The translations under genes and the position numbers were made by a program. Under the pieces are notes generated by a model that searched no databases, had not been told where the DNA came from, and saw only the letters and a program-made list of their open reading frames with translations. From Methanobacteriota archaeon (lineage in GTDB: Archaea > Thermoplasmatota > Thermoplasmata > RBG-16-68-12): 12,136 bases of DNA. Positions 1 to 8,253 of this stretch are shown here, piece after piece (the stretch's first letter is position 1; each line of letters begins with the position of its first letter). The stretch covers positions 1 to 12,136 of the forward strand of contig VBLR01000072.1 in the NCBI GenBank assembly GCA_005878665.1. The letters run 5' to 3'.

Positions 1-191
1 TCTCCGTCTCCGGGAACTCGCTCGCCTGCTACTTGCTCGCGACGCGCGGCTGGAGCGGGGAGACGAAGATTTCGTCGAAGAACGTGGCCCAGGTGAACAT
101 CAACGAGGACCACATGCGGGCCCTCCTGAGGAACTACGAGTGCGTCTACGCGCTCGTCATGCGCGGGGCGCGGATCAAGGGGGAACGCTGA
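1..191 (+). CDS. C-terminal fragment of an unidentified protein
   Basis: An open frame enters from the left edge (codons start at position 3) and ends at TGA 189-191, giving about 62 residues. The visible part starts SVSGNSLACYLLATRGWSG and ends in a basic tail, RGARIKGER. Codon third positions are mostly G or C, as in the clear genes of this window, and no stop interrupts the frame. The next gene starts one base after this stop, with its ribosome binding site (GGGGG, 179-183) inside this coding end, so the two are probably co-transcribed. I do not recognise the family. There is no membrane segment or obvious catalytic motif in the part that can be seen, and the N-terminal portion is outside the window. 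Confidence 0.6.
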   Translation, partial: SVSGNSLACYLLATRGWSGETKISSKNVAQVNINEDHMRALLRNYECVYALVMRGARIKGER

Positions 192-192
192 G

Positions 193-804
193 ATGACGTT
201 CGAATCCCGGATGCCGGAGAGCAACCCGTTTGTCGAGATTGCGACGCACCTGTTCCTGGAGGACATCGCGACGAAGGTCGGCATCGCCGGCCTGAACAAC
301 TACCTCGTGTCCCTCGCGAAGAATCTCGCGGCCTCGATGCCGAAGGAGGAGTACGCGACCTGGCCGGAGTTCCTCTCCGCCCTGTCGTCGGGCCAATCGA
401 TCCTCTCGACGTTCGAGGAGGTCCGTCCGATCACGGAGCATTGCATGTCCACGTTCCGATCCCCGTTCGAGCGCGGCTGGCGGGAATACGCGAAGCGCGT
501 CGGGGCGTTCGCGCCGGTCCACCGAGAGGTCGCACGATATTACAATCACAAGGTCCGGCCCACCGCCGTCACGTCGATGCACGTCGTGCTCCACACGTTC
601 CGAGAAGCCGCGGCGGCTCGCGTCCACGTGGGCCGAGACGGTGTCCGGTATGAGCCAGTCGCATCCGCCTGGGTGGACGGTGACGTTCAGCTTCCGGAAG
701 GACCAAACCTCGAGCCGCTGCTCCAGCGCGCGGGGATTAGCCGCACGAAACTCGGAATGCTGATGCGGAACCACTCCGACGTCTGGCTGCTTGAGCCGAC
801 GTAA
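193..804 (+). CDS. Unidentified 203-residue soluble protein
   Basis: The ATG at 193 follows the preceding stop by one base and sits 9 nt after a GGGGG Shine-Dalgarno (179-183), which supports this start over Met7. The protein is 203 residues, has no signal peptide or membrane helix, and looks alpha-helical in its first half (for example FVEIATHLFLEDIATKVGI, then LNNYLVSLAKNLAASM). A second part near residues 130-175 looks strand-rich (VHVGRDGVRYEPVASAWVDG). A His/Tyr-rich stretch lies around residues 110-135 (HREVARYYNHK). I cannot assign a family; a helical ligand-binding or sensor-like domain is possible but unsupported. It probably forms an operon with the partial gene to its left. Its TAA stop (802-804) directly touches the stop of the convergent gene on the other strand. 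Confidence 0.72.
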   Translation: MTFESRMPESNPFVEIATHLFLEDIATKVGIAGLNNYLVSLAKNLAASMPKEEYATWPEFLSALSSGQSILSTFEEVRPITEHCMSTFRSPFERGWREYAKRVGAFAPVHREVARYYNHKVRPTAVTSMHVVLHTFREAAAARVHVGRDGVRYEPVASAWVDGDVQLPEGPNLEPLLQRAGISRTKLGMLMRNHSDVWLLEPT

Positions 805-1575
805 CTAGGCGCGTTGCCTCCGTCGGACCGCGACGGTCACAAAGAATACGGGCAAGAAGACCCCGATTGCGATCAGGACCGTCCAGGCGGTGCTCAGCGG
901 GGCGGTGCCCCGGTAGAATAAGCTCGAGACGACGGCCTCGCCTTTCGCGGGGTCGATCACGCCGTTCCCGTCGAGATCGGCCTCGACGCGGACCTGGTGG
1001 GTCCCGGGTTGGAGTCCTGCGGGTAGGTAGTTGAACGTCTCCGTGATCTGAGCGCCCGGATTGAGCCGCGCGATCTTCTCGGTTCCGGCGAGGATGCTGT
1101 CGACGTAGAAGCGCACCGTGACGTTCACCGCCGCGGTGGTGCCGTCGTTCCGGAACGTGGCGCTCAACACGATCGGCGTGATGACGACGATCGACTTGTC
1201 GGCGGTCGTGTTCTCGTACGTCGAGCCGACCGCGGACGAGATCTGGACGACAAGCATCATCGTCTGCTCGGCCGACGGCGCGGTGATGTTCAACCGGAAC
1301 GTGGTCCGATTGCCCGTCGTGGTCATCGGGCTCGTAGTGGGGATGCCGCCCGCGACGTTCGGGCCGGTCAGGTACCACCGGACCGTGTACGTGACCGCGC
1401 CCGTCGGGCCGCCTTCGATTGTGAGGTTGTACGCGCTCACCTGACCCGGAGCGAGCGTGTTCGCTCCCTCGATCCTGCCGAAGATCGGTCCCTGCGCTGT
1501 GGCTGGAGCCAGGATGAGGACGAGGCCGGCGGCGAGGATCGCCAAGGCCATCGAAATGGATCGCCCCGTGGTCAT
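805..1575 (-). CDS. Secreted, C-terminally anchored CARDB-like surface protein
   Basis: This is a 256-residue protein. Residues 8-28 form a hydrophobic signal peptide ending ATA-Q, with cleavage likely near residues 26-28. Residues 135-222 resemble a CARDB adhesion-type beta-sandwich (LSATFRNDGTTAAVNVTVRF, then LNPGAQITETFNYLPAG). This contains an acidic loop, DLDGNGVIDP (200-209), that could bind calcium. Residues 229-250 form a C-terminal membrane helix followed by RRRQRA, which is the topology of an extracellular domain anchored at its C-terminus. Five N-X-S/T sequons (N50, N89, N96, N122, N151) suggest it is N-glycosylated. The ATG at 1575 overlaps the stop of the giant oligosaccharyltransferase as ATGA, so translation is probably coupled. 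A GGAGG lies only 2 nt upstream of the ATG, unusually close. The frame stays open further upstream, but that part is arginine- and proline-rich shadow sequence, and the signal peptide fixes the start here. The exact function is unknown; it may assist or be modified by its partner. Confidence 0.85.
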   Translation of the reverse strand: MTTGRSISMALAILAAGLVLILAPATAQGPIFGRIEGANTLAPGQVSAYNLTIEGGPTGAVTYTVRWYLTGPNVAGGIPTTSPMTTTGNRTTFRLNITAPSAEQTMMLVVQISSAVGSTYENTTADKSIVVITPIVLSATFRNDGTTAAVNVTVRFYVDSILAGTEKIARLNPGAQITETFNYLPAGLQPGTHQVRVEADLDGNGVIDPAKGEAVVSSLFYRGTAPLSTAWTVLIAIGVFLPVFFVTVAVRRRQRA

Positions 1576-4500
1576 CGCCTCCGCCGCGTCAGGAAGAGGC
1601 CGACCCCGACGGCCGCAATCGCACCGACGACGACCGCGACCAGTTGCAGGTTCAGCGGCGCCGCCGGCGTGATGTCCGGCCCGCTCACCGTCGCGCCGGG
1701 GGATGCGAGGACCGGGAGTTGAAGGGTGAATGTCTTCGACGCGGAGACGGCGCTCGAGTCTTGAGCCGAAACGGAAAGCACGATGGACGCGCCACTCGGA
1801 CCGCCGGTCGACCGGGCGCGCAAGCCCACATTCACGGTGCTCGTCGCCGCCACCGTGAGGTTCGCGAGGGTCGCGCCGACCGGGGATCCCCCGCTCGGGA
1901 TGAGGCTCACGGACCACCCGAATGCGGTGAGGTCATCGGGATTCGTGATCGCCAGCGTGACCGTCTCGGGCCCGTTCCCGGAGTTCGTCACGAGGAGCGT
2001 GTAGTTCAGGAACCGTCCATCGAAGACGGGCGCGGCGGTGTCGAGGCCGAGGCTCAGGCCGCGGACGCGCAGGATGTCCACCTGGACGTCGACGCTCCCC
2101 AGGTTCGTGCCCTCCGTCTGCGAGGTCGTGACGATTTTGATCGTGCCGTGGTCCACGAGGGCGTTCGCCGGGCTCTGGATCGTCACCCGGACCGAGGTGC
2201 TGTTCGCCCCGTTGCCGAAGCTCAGTGCGACCGAACCGGGTGCGAAGGTGAATTGCCAATCCGCCGGTTGGCCTACGAAGGCGAAGGTCTCCTCGACGTT
2301 TCCCGTGTTGTGCAAGACGATCGCATACGACACGGAGTCGCCGGCCCCGATCGTCCGTCGCTGGGATGCATCCCATGTCAGCGTGGCGGACCGGCTGACG
2401 ACCTTCGTGAGCGCGAGGTTCGTGATCGTGTCCGCGTTGACGGCGACGGACACCGTCGCGCGATAGACGACGGGGAGACCGTTCTCCTGGGCCGAGGTCG
2501 AGGCCGAGATCGTGTAGACGCCGGCGGGCACGGAGACTTGGAACGCCCCGCTCCCGTCCGAAGTCACGTCCACTTCCGCACCCGATTCGATCGTGACCGG
2601 AGTCGATGCCGGCGCCCCGGAAGGATTTCGGACGGTGCCCGACAAGAGGGACCCTTGCGTGAGGGTCAGGTCCCGCGCGAACGACCCGACGTGAGGCACG
2701 ATGATCCGCGCCAAGTAGACGGCGCTTCCAAACAGGCGCGATGCGAACACGTCGTACGTGCCGGGCGCCATCGAGGCCGAATAGGAACCACTCGGGTCCG
2801 CGGAGGCCTGGACGGAGATCGCACCGCCACCCCGCGCGGTGAAGGTGATGCTCGCGTCGACCCCGGTGCCGGCGAGCGACGCGATCCCGGACACGGTCGT
2901 GTTGTCGAGGGTGCGCGTGACCGCGAGGTCCAGGTTCAGCGACGCCTGCCCCGGGGTGACGATGGCCGTCCCGGCGAACGAATACCGGTAGAATCGGGAC
3001 ACGCCTCCGGCCGTCGCGTTGTTCGCCCCGGTCAAGGACACCGTGTAAGTCCCGGGGACGAGGAATGCGGTGTAGGCCCCGGAGGCGTCCGTCGACACGT
3101 TCAACGAACCGCCCTCGTTGCGGACGAACGATACGGGCATGGGGCCGGGGACCGGGACGCCGTTGGCGATGGCCCGTCCGGAGACGGTCGTCGCTTTCGT
3201 GAGCGGGAAGGTGAGGTTCATCGCGGCGGGGATCGTCGCGGACGACAGGAACGCGTATTCGTCGGCGCCGATCGTCCCGCTCCCGCTGACGAGGTAGGTG
3301 CCGGGCATCAGATAGACCTCGAATCCGGCCGTCGTCGAGTCCACGGTGCGGTCATCCGGACCGTCGAACGTCAGGGTGGCCGCGCGGGACGTCCCGTTCA
3401 GCGTCGCGTTCCCGATGACCAACGTTCGCACGACGATGTCGATGTCGTGTGCCAGCGTGCCCTGTCCGACGGCCAGGACGATCTGGTCCGTGCTTTGGTT
3501 CTGGTACCGCATGGCCCGGTTCGATGAGACGTTCTCATCGACGACCAGGTTGTACCTCCCCGGGACGAGGCCGAAGAAGTAGCCCCCGTTCGAATCGGTC
3601 TGGGTCGAGCTCCCGACCGCGCCGTTCCCGAGGGGGACCGCGACGATTGTGACCGGGTGCCCGGGGACCGACGATCCGTCCACGAGGACGCTCCCTTGGA
3701 CCTGGACGGGGAGCGGCGCGAGGGCGATCGGCATCAACGTGCGCAATAGAATCGGGGACGAGGATCCGATCGGGCGATCGGCGTATCCGGCGGCGGTCAC
3801 CACGCCCGCATAGGTGCGGTTCGCGAACAGGGGGAGGCGGAATTCTCCGGTGGCGTTCGTCGTGAAGACGATCTGCGCACCTCGGTCGTCCGTCAAGCGG
3901 ACGCGAACCCCGGCGATCGCCTCGCCCGGATTCACCGCGCTGTTCTGGTTCACGTCGCGATAGACGCTCCATCGGACCGCTTCCGAGGTGGCGACGAGGG
4001 CGATGTTGAGCCGCGTCGTACCGGTCAAGGCCACGCTGGCGAAGTAAGCCCCCGCCTGGTTGAACGCCTCGAGGTCGTACGTTCCGACGGGGAGGAACGC
4101 AAAGTATCCTCCGACGAGGTCGGTCTGGAGCCATACCTGGCCGGCCGCGTTCGTGAGGGCGACCGTCGCCACCGGATTCCGGACGGCGGGGTTCGCATCG
4201 CTCACCGTACCGCTCAGCCGGACGCCTTGGACGAACATCGCATCGAACGGTGTCGTGCCGCCGCTGGCGACGACGACACGGCCTAACGTCGCGTACAAGA
4301 GCGTCGACGCGTAGAACCGTCCGCTGACGAACCACTCCCCCGCCGGGAGGCGGATCGAGTACTGTGCGTTCCCGTCGGACGTCACTTGGCGGACCGTCCC
4401 CGGATCCGAAGCGGACTGGAAGTTCAGGGTCGCGAACGGCTGCGCCGTGCCGAACAGGGTCGTGGCGCCGGTGACGGTCCCCGTCGGAAGGAGGGTGACG

Positions 4501-7500
4501 TTCAGGGAGATGTCCGCGTTCGCGGCGTGGATCCGTTCCGGGATCGACGCGAGATTCCCGTCGGTGGCCGTCAGCGTGTAATTGCCCGCGAGGAGCGGGC
4601 GCACCTGGAACGAACCATCGGACGCGGAGGTCACCGAGATGGTCGTGGAATTCGTCTGATCGAGGAACTGCATCTGGGCCGAGGACACGGCGCCCCCGTC
4701 GCTCGAGACCGTAAATCCGCGGACCGCCGCATAGGGCACGGCGATGCCTTGGGTCAGATCCGTCTGCGCGATCGTCAGCGGCGATGCCGGGATCGTGCGC
4801 CCGTCCAAGCCGATCGAGACCCGATACGAGCCCGCCGGCAGATCGGAGACCGAATACGTCCCGTCGCTCGCCGAGGTCACCGTGCGGGTGAACGCGAACA
4901 GCGCGTGCGTGAGCGTCACGGTCGCCCCGGGCGCGGAGACGTCCATCGCCCCGAACGACCCGTCCCGGTTCAGGTCGAAGAAGACGGTGCCCTGGGCGGT
5001 GTGCGACGCGACGTGAAAGTCCTGGGAGATCATCCAGTCCGGCACCCCGTCGCCGTTCGCGTCGGCGGGCGTCCGCATCGCCTGGTCGATCGTCACCGGG
5101 AGCGTGACGGACGCCAGGGATCGCTCGCCGACGAGCGTGGTCCGGGTCAGGTTGCCGATCGACGCCGTGATCGTGACGTTCCCGAACGGGACGATCGCGC
5201 GGTAGTGCCCTTGCACGTCGCTTTTCGTGACGTAGTGCGGCGTGCCGAGTTCGTCCGTCACCGTGACCCAGACGTGAGGGAGCGGCGTGGACCCCGCGTA
5301 CACGGTCCCATTCACCACCGCGCCGTCGTAGTAGCGCAGGAAGACGACGCCGTTCGCCACGGTGGACTGCGTGCTCAGGTCCACGACGCCTTTGATGGTC
5401 CCGGCCTGGATGGCGGCTTGCATCCGCTGGGCTTGGTCGTAGTTCATCGCCTGCCACGCGCCCGTGTGGTTCGACGGATCAGGGAACGGGTTGTAGTACG
5501 CGGTCCGGTACACGACCCGCCAGTGGGTGAGGTTCCAGGCGGGGACCGGTGGATCGGCTTGGAGGGCCTGGCTGAAACCAGGCACCCCGGTGTCCGTCGA
5601 GTTGAGGTCTTTCGGCGAGTAGCCGATGTAGGCCCGGTAGAACATCGAGTTGTAGAACGCCGATTGGTACTGGATCGTCTGGCTCTGGACCTGGTCGCCC
5701 GGGGCCACGAACTGGATCGGGATGTTCTGGCCCCGGTTGGTGTTCGCCAGGATCTGGAAGAACTCGAACGGCAGGACCCGGCCGTCCGGAAGATTCAGGA
5801 CGCGGTGGTCCGACAGCTTCACGGGCGCGTAGAAGATCCCGGTGTTCGTGGCGCTGACCGGGAACAGGCGCGCGTCGACGGCGAAATAGCCGATGTTCCA
5901 GCCCGTCGCGTCGCGTACGTCATGGTACAACGAGACGATCCCGTCCTCGCTCAACCGGTGCGTGAGGAGGTTCGTCAGGAAAATGTAGAGCGCATTCGCG
6001 GTCTGCAGATCTGGCGTCCACAATCCGAAGGTCACCGGGTCCGCGAGGACGATCGAGATGTAGTCCGCGGGACGGAGAAGGGCGGCCCGGATCGCGGCGA
6101 CGGGCAGGCCCGCGGCCTGCAGAGCGGCGGTGACGGCCGGTCGGAAGTTCTGGTGGTTCAACCGGAAGTCGGCGTCGAGCAGGCGAACCACGAGGATCGC
6201 GATTCCCGCCGACTCGTTTTGGGCCGTGATGAACTGGCCCGAGACTTGGTAGCCGTCCTGGAAGTTGTCGGCGACCGTCGGGTGGACTCCACGGTCGACC
6301 GCCTCGAACCCGTAGTCCCACCAGGAGAGGAACGCGGGCCGGAGCTCCGGGGGCACGTTCGCGTCCTGGGTCGCAAACCACCGCCACGCGGCCGGGTAGT
6401 AGTCAGTCGCCTTCGGGAGGCCGTACCCGAACGCGCCGAAGTAGAAAGGCGTCCCGCTGGTCGGGTTGTAGCCTGGCGACCGCAAGAACGAGGGGAGGAG
6501 GTTCGCCACCTGCTGATCGTACTGGCTCTTCAGCTCGAACGGGATCGATGCGTCGACGGCCCACCACACGTTCGGCAGGAGGACCAAGAACACGATCCCG
6601 AGGACGGCCAGGATGTGCCGCGGCTTCACGGATTTCCGCACCGCGTTCCTCCAGCTGCCGGCCGACAGCGAGCGGTACGTGCGGCGCATCGTCGTGAAGT
6701 CCGCGCGGACGAGGACCCAGTCAACCGCGTACGCGGCGCTGATCGCGAACGCGGGCGATGCGTTGAAAATGAATCGGGCGGCCGTGATCGCCATGAAGAT
6801 GGCGGCGACGACCCAGATCACGACGAGGCTGTACGCGGGGTCTCGTCGCCGCGGAATTTGCCAGAGCATGTAGAAGACCGCGGCACCACTCATGCCAAAC
6901 GTGAACAATCCGAACGACAGGATCATCTGGGACATCCCGGGCGATTGATCCTCTGCGATCGTGGTGACGACCTTCGTCTGGACGAAGTACCCTGCGCCGG
7001 TGAAGAACGCACTCGCGAGGGTCGGATTCACCAAGACGCCGACTCCGAGGCCGACGGCGCCGGAGATCAGCGTGCTCGGGATGACGAGCGTCCACGGGTA
7101 GTCCCGGGTGACGGTGAAGGCGAGGCCGAGGACGAACGCCGCGAAGTAGAGGTACGCGGGCACATCGAACCACACGCGGATCTGCGCCCGGACGACGTAC
7201 CATTGGAACGCGAGGGCGAGCGGCGTCGCGAGGGTGAGTGCAAAGAGGATCCACGTGCCCATCGTGTCGTCGTTCCGGAAGCGGGCGAGGAACAGCTCCG
7301 CCGCGAACCAGACGATCAAAATCACGCTCACGTACGCCCAGCCTTGCCACGCGAGGGCGATCACGGTGACGCACAGCCCGGCGAGGAGCGCGTACAGGAC
7401 GCTCTGGCGGTTCTCCCGGAAGAACGTGCGCAGGCCGGAGGTGATCGCGGCGCGGTGGAACCAGTTCTCCACCCATCGCTTACGGTTCATCGTCTTTAGC

Positions 7501-8075
7501 GCGCGCAGGAAGAAGTAGAACGTCGAGACGACGAAGAACAGCGTGAAGGCGTCGTGGTCGGCGTCGGTCGAGGCGCTCCGCTGGAGGTGTCCCACGCTGA
7601 TCGCGAGGAGCAGGGCGGCGATGAGCCCGGCCCTCCGGCCGAACGCCTCTTTGCCGAGGGCGTACGTCGGAAAGACCGTCAGCGCGCCGAAGAGCCCCGT
7701 GCTCAGCAAGAAGGTGAACAGGACCGCGTTCCACGAGCTCGCGAAGAGAGGGGCGAGGAGCCGTCCGACGAGGAGCGAGAACCACGGGAAGAGCGGGGGC
7801 CTCGGATTTGGCAGGCACGACGGATAGACCAGCATGCAATCGGTCCCGAGGTCCCTTCCGCTCTGGAACGAATAGCATAACGCCCGGTCCCAGTAGTACG
7901 AGTCCGATCCGCCCGAGTAGGTCGGCGTGTAGATCGTGTCGCAGTTGACGTTCGGTTGGTTGAACGCGAGGCCCGCGACGAAGTAGACGCGGAGGAACAG
8001 GGCGACGCCGAAGATCAGGACAAGGACCGCAGCGGTCCGCCAATTCGTGCGGAGCCAGCCTTTCCCATCGTCCAA
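1572..8075 (-). CDS. aglB: Giant AglB/STT3 oligosaccharyltransferase with Ig-like stalk
   Basis: This 2167-residue protein should transfer a lipid-linked glycan to Asn of N-X-S/T sequons at the outer face of the membrane. The N-terminal ~505 residues hold about 13 membrane helices. Family signatures are GSDSYY (D58), a DAD motif (D171-D173), TIAE (372-375, the archaeal TIXE loop) and the hallmark WWDYG (585-589). I could not place a clear DK or MI motif after WWDYG. The periplasmic-type domain runs to about residue 970, where ordinary archaeal AglB would end. Here it continues with ten more carboxypeptidase-regulatory-like modules (~1030-1890), two NEW3/CARDB-like sandwiches (~1895-2115) and a final membrane helix (2141-2163) before RRRR. 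DANGDGVPD (1004-1012) and DLNRDGSFGAMD (1034-1045) look like calcium-binding loops. I count about 24 sequons, 19 of them after residue 900. The start is TTG 8075, with GGAGG 11 nt upstream; no in-frame ATG or GTG lies between it and the upstream stop at 8120. The stop overlaps the next gene as ATGA. Confidence 0.95.
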   Translation of the reverse strand: MDDGKGWLRTNWRTAAVLVLIFGVALFLRVYFVAGLAFNQPNVNCDTIYTPTYSGGSDSYYWDRALCYSFQSGRDLGTDCMLVYPSCLPNPRPPLFPWFSLLVGRLLAPLFASSWNAVLFTFLLSTGLFGALTVFPTYALGKEAFGRRAGLIAALLLAISVGHLQRSASTDADHDAFTLFFVVSTFYFFLRALKTMNRKRWVENWFHRAAITSGLRTFFRENRQSVLYALLAGLCVTVIALAWQGWAYVSVILIVWFAAELFLARFRNDDTMGTWILFALTLATPLALAFQWYVVRAQIRVWFDVPAYLYFAAFVLGLAFTVTRDYPWTLVIPSTLISGAVGLGVGVLVNPTLASAFFTGAGYFVQTKVVTTIAEDQSPGMSQMILSFGLFTFGMSGAAVFYMLWQIPRRRDPAYSLVVIWVVAAIFMAITAARFIFNASPAFAISAAYAVDWVLVRADFTTMRRTYRSLSAGSWRNAVRKSVKPRHILAVLGIVFLVLLPNVWWAVDASIPFELKSQYDQQVANLLPSFLRSPGYNPTSGTPFYFGAFGYGLPKATDYYPAAWRWFATQDANVPPELRPAFLSWWDYGFEAVDRGVHPTVADNFQDGYQVSGQFITAQNESAGIAILVVRLLDADFRLNHQNFRPAVTAALQAAGLPVAAIRAALLRPADYISIVLADPVTFGLWTPDLQTANALYIFLTNLLTHRLSEDGIVSLYHDVRDATGWNIGYFAVDARLFPVSATNTGIFYAPVKLSDHRVLNLPDGRVLPFEFFQILANTNRGQNIPIQFVAPGDQVQSQTIQYQSAFYNSMFYRAYIGYSPKDLNSTDTGVPGFSQALQADPPVPAWNLTHWRVVYRTAYYNPFPDPSNHTGAWQAMNYDQAQRMQAAIQAGTIKGVVDLSTQSTVANGVVFLRYYDGAVVNGTVYAGSTPLPHVWVTVTDELGTPHYVTKSDVQGHYRAIVPFGNVTITASIGNLTRTTLVGERSLASVTLPVTIDQAMRTPADANGDGVPDWMISQDFHVASHTAQGTVFFDLNRDGSFGAMDVSAPGATVTLTHALFAFTRTVTSASDGTYSVSDLPAGSYRVSIGLDGRTIPASPLTIAQTDLTQGIAVPYAAVRGFTVSSDGGAVSSAQMQFLDQTNSTTISVTSASDGSFQVRPLLAGNYTLTATDGNLASIPERIHAANADISLNVTLLPTGTVTGATTLFGTAQPFATLNFQSASDPGTVRQVTSDGNAQYSIRLPAGEWFVSGRFYASTLLYATLGRVVVASGGTTPFDAMFVQGVRLSGTVSDANPAVRNPVATVALTNAAGQVWLQTDLVGGYFAFLPVGTYDLEAFNQAGAYFASVALTGTTRLNIALVATSEAVRWSVYRDVNQNSAVNPGEAIAGVRVRLTDDRGAQIVFTTNATGEFRLPLFANRTYAGVVTAAGYADRPIGSSSPILLRTLMPIALAPLPVQVQGSVLVDGSSVPGHPVTIVAVPLGNGAVGSSTQTDSNGGYFFGLVPGRYNLVVDENVSSNRAMRYQNQSTDQIVLAVGQGTLAHDIDIVVRTLVIGNATLNGTSRAATLTFDGPDDRTVDSTTAGFEVYLMPGTYLVSGSGTIGADEYAFLSSATIPAAMNLTFPLTKATTVSGRAIANGVPVPGPMPVSFVRNEGGSLNVSTDASGAYTAFLVPGTYTVSLTGANNATAGGVSRFYRYSFAGTAIVTPGQASLNLDLAVTRTLDNTTVSGIASLAGTGVDASITFTARGGGAISVQASADPSGSYSASMAPGTYDVFASRLFGSAVYLARIIVPHVGSFARDLTLTQGSLLSGTVRNPSGAPASTPVTIESGAEVDVTSDGSGAFQVSVPAGVYTISASTSAQENGLPVVYRATVSVAVNADTITNLALTKVVSRSATLTWDASQRRTIGAGDSVSYAIVLHNTGNVEETFAFVGQPADWQFTFAPGSVALSFGNGANSTSVRVTIQSPANALVDHGTIKIVTTSQTEGTNLGSVDVQVDILRVRGLSLGLDTAAPVFDGRFLNYTLLVTNSGNGPETVTLAITNPDDLTAFGWSVSLIPSGGSPVGATLANLTVAATSTVNVGLRARSTGGPSGASIVLSVSAQDSSAVSASKTFTLQLPVLASPGATVSGPDITPAAPLNLQLVAVVVGAIAAVGVGLFLTRRRR
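2406..5333 (-). repeat. Eleven protein-level Ig-like modules inside the oligosaccharyltransferase
   Basis: Residues ~915-1890 contain a signature of the form S/T-D-x-x-G-x-Y-x(4)-L-P-x-G-x-Y-x-V repeated about every 80-95 residues. It is typical of carboxypeptidase-regulatory-like, SdrD-B or Cna-B beta-sandwiches. The copies begin near residues 952, 1070, 1152, 1233, 1318, 1405, 1493, 1580, 1661, 1759 and 1839. Good examples are SDGTYSVSDLPAGSYRV, TDSNGGYFFGLVPGRYNLV and TDASGAYTAFLVPGTYTV. The first copy belongs to the normal AglB core; the other ten are additional. The repeats have diverged and are not visible as DNA repeats, so they are old rather than a recent expansion. Confidence 0.8.
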
Positions 8076-8086
8076 GACTCGACAAG

Positions 8087-8091
8087 CCTCC
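8087..8091 (-). promoter_or_regulatory. Shine-Dalgarno for the oligosaccharyltransferase TTG start
   Basis: On the minus strand GGAGG (8091 to 8087) precedes the TTG at 8075 by 11 nt. No ATG or GTG exists in frame between the upstream stop (8120) and the first membrane helix, so this site supports initiation at TTG. Confidence 0.6.
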
Positions 8092-8116
8092 GGGGGCTTG
8101 CGCCCATGAGGGACTG

Positions 8117-8126
8117 CCTATATATC
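8117..8126 (-). promoter_or_regulatory. TATA box of the oligosaccharyltransferase operon
   Basis: On the minus strand GATATATAGG forms a strong archaeal TATA box centred near 8121. Transcription should start about 25-27 bases downstream, near 8095, which leaves a leader of about 20 nt containing the GGAGG site. The core TATATA is palindromic and lies between two divergent genes, so it could also drive plus-strand transcription. Confidence 0.65.
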
Positions 8127-8221
8127 GCTTGTTCGGAATCCCGATCCGGGCGCGCGCCTCCCGAGGGGACGCGCCGCCAAGAGCCTTTTGGAACGCCCCT
8201 CGGACGCCGGCCGCGCGATGG

Positions 8222-8229
8222 GCTTAAGC
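8222..8229 (+). promoter_or_regulatory. Probable TATA-like box for the Trm112-like gene
   Basis: GCTTAAGC is centred about 28 bases upstream of the ATG at 8254, the distance expected for a leaderless archaeal transcript. No Shine-Dalgarno precedes that ATG, which agrees with leaderless initiation. The box is weaker than the others in this window. Confidence 0.4.
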
Positions 8230-8253
8230 CGCATGCCGACGTTCCCGCGGTCG

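Noticed and set aside
1178..1184. A C-box-like GTGATGA (another lies at 6226-6232)
   Set aside because: Both lie inside protein-coding sequence and have no CTGA box at the right spacing or closing stem.
1576..1917. A longer start for the CARDB-like protein
   Set aside because: The extra 114 residues are Arg/Pro-rich shadow of the oligosaccharyltransferase gene, and a clean signal peptide begins at ATG 1575.
1644..3527. A 627-residue plus-strand open frame
   Set aside because: Same low-complexity Arg/Asp/Gly composition opposite the Ig-like repeats; no start signals or recognisable domain.
2406..5333. Possible DNA direct repeats or a CRISPR-like array under the repeated modules
   Set aside because: The repetition is only at protein level, with a period of roughly 80-95 residues and diverged codons; no identical DNA repeats were seen.
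3535..5457. A 640-residue minus-strand open frame overlapping the oligosaccharyltransferase in another frame
   Set aside because: Arg/Pro/Asp-rich shadow sequence; the overlapping frame holds the regular Ig-like modules.
4386..7499. A 1037-residue open frame on the plus strand, antisense to the oligosaccharyltransferase
   Set aside because: Its product is dominated by Arg, Asp, Glu, Gly and Val without domains. This is the usual shadow of a GC-rich gene in the opposite frame, and the minus-strand frame has clear catalytic motifs.
8188..8253. Earlier starts for the Trm112-like protein
   Set aside because: The family begins at MKRDLMEILCCP-type residues, and a TATA-like box inside this stretch fits leaderless initiation at 8254.
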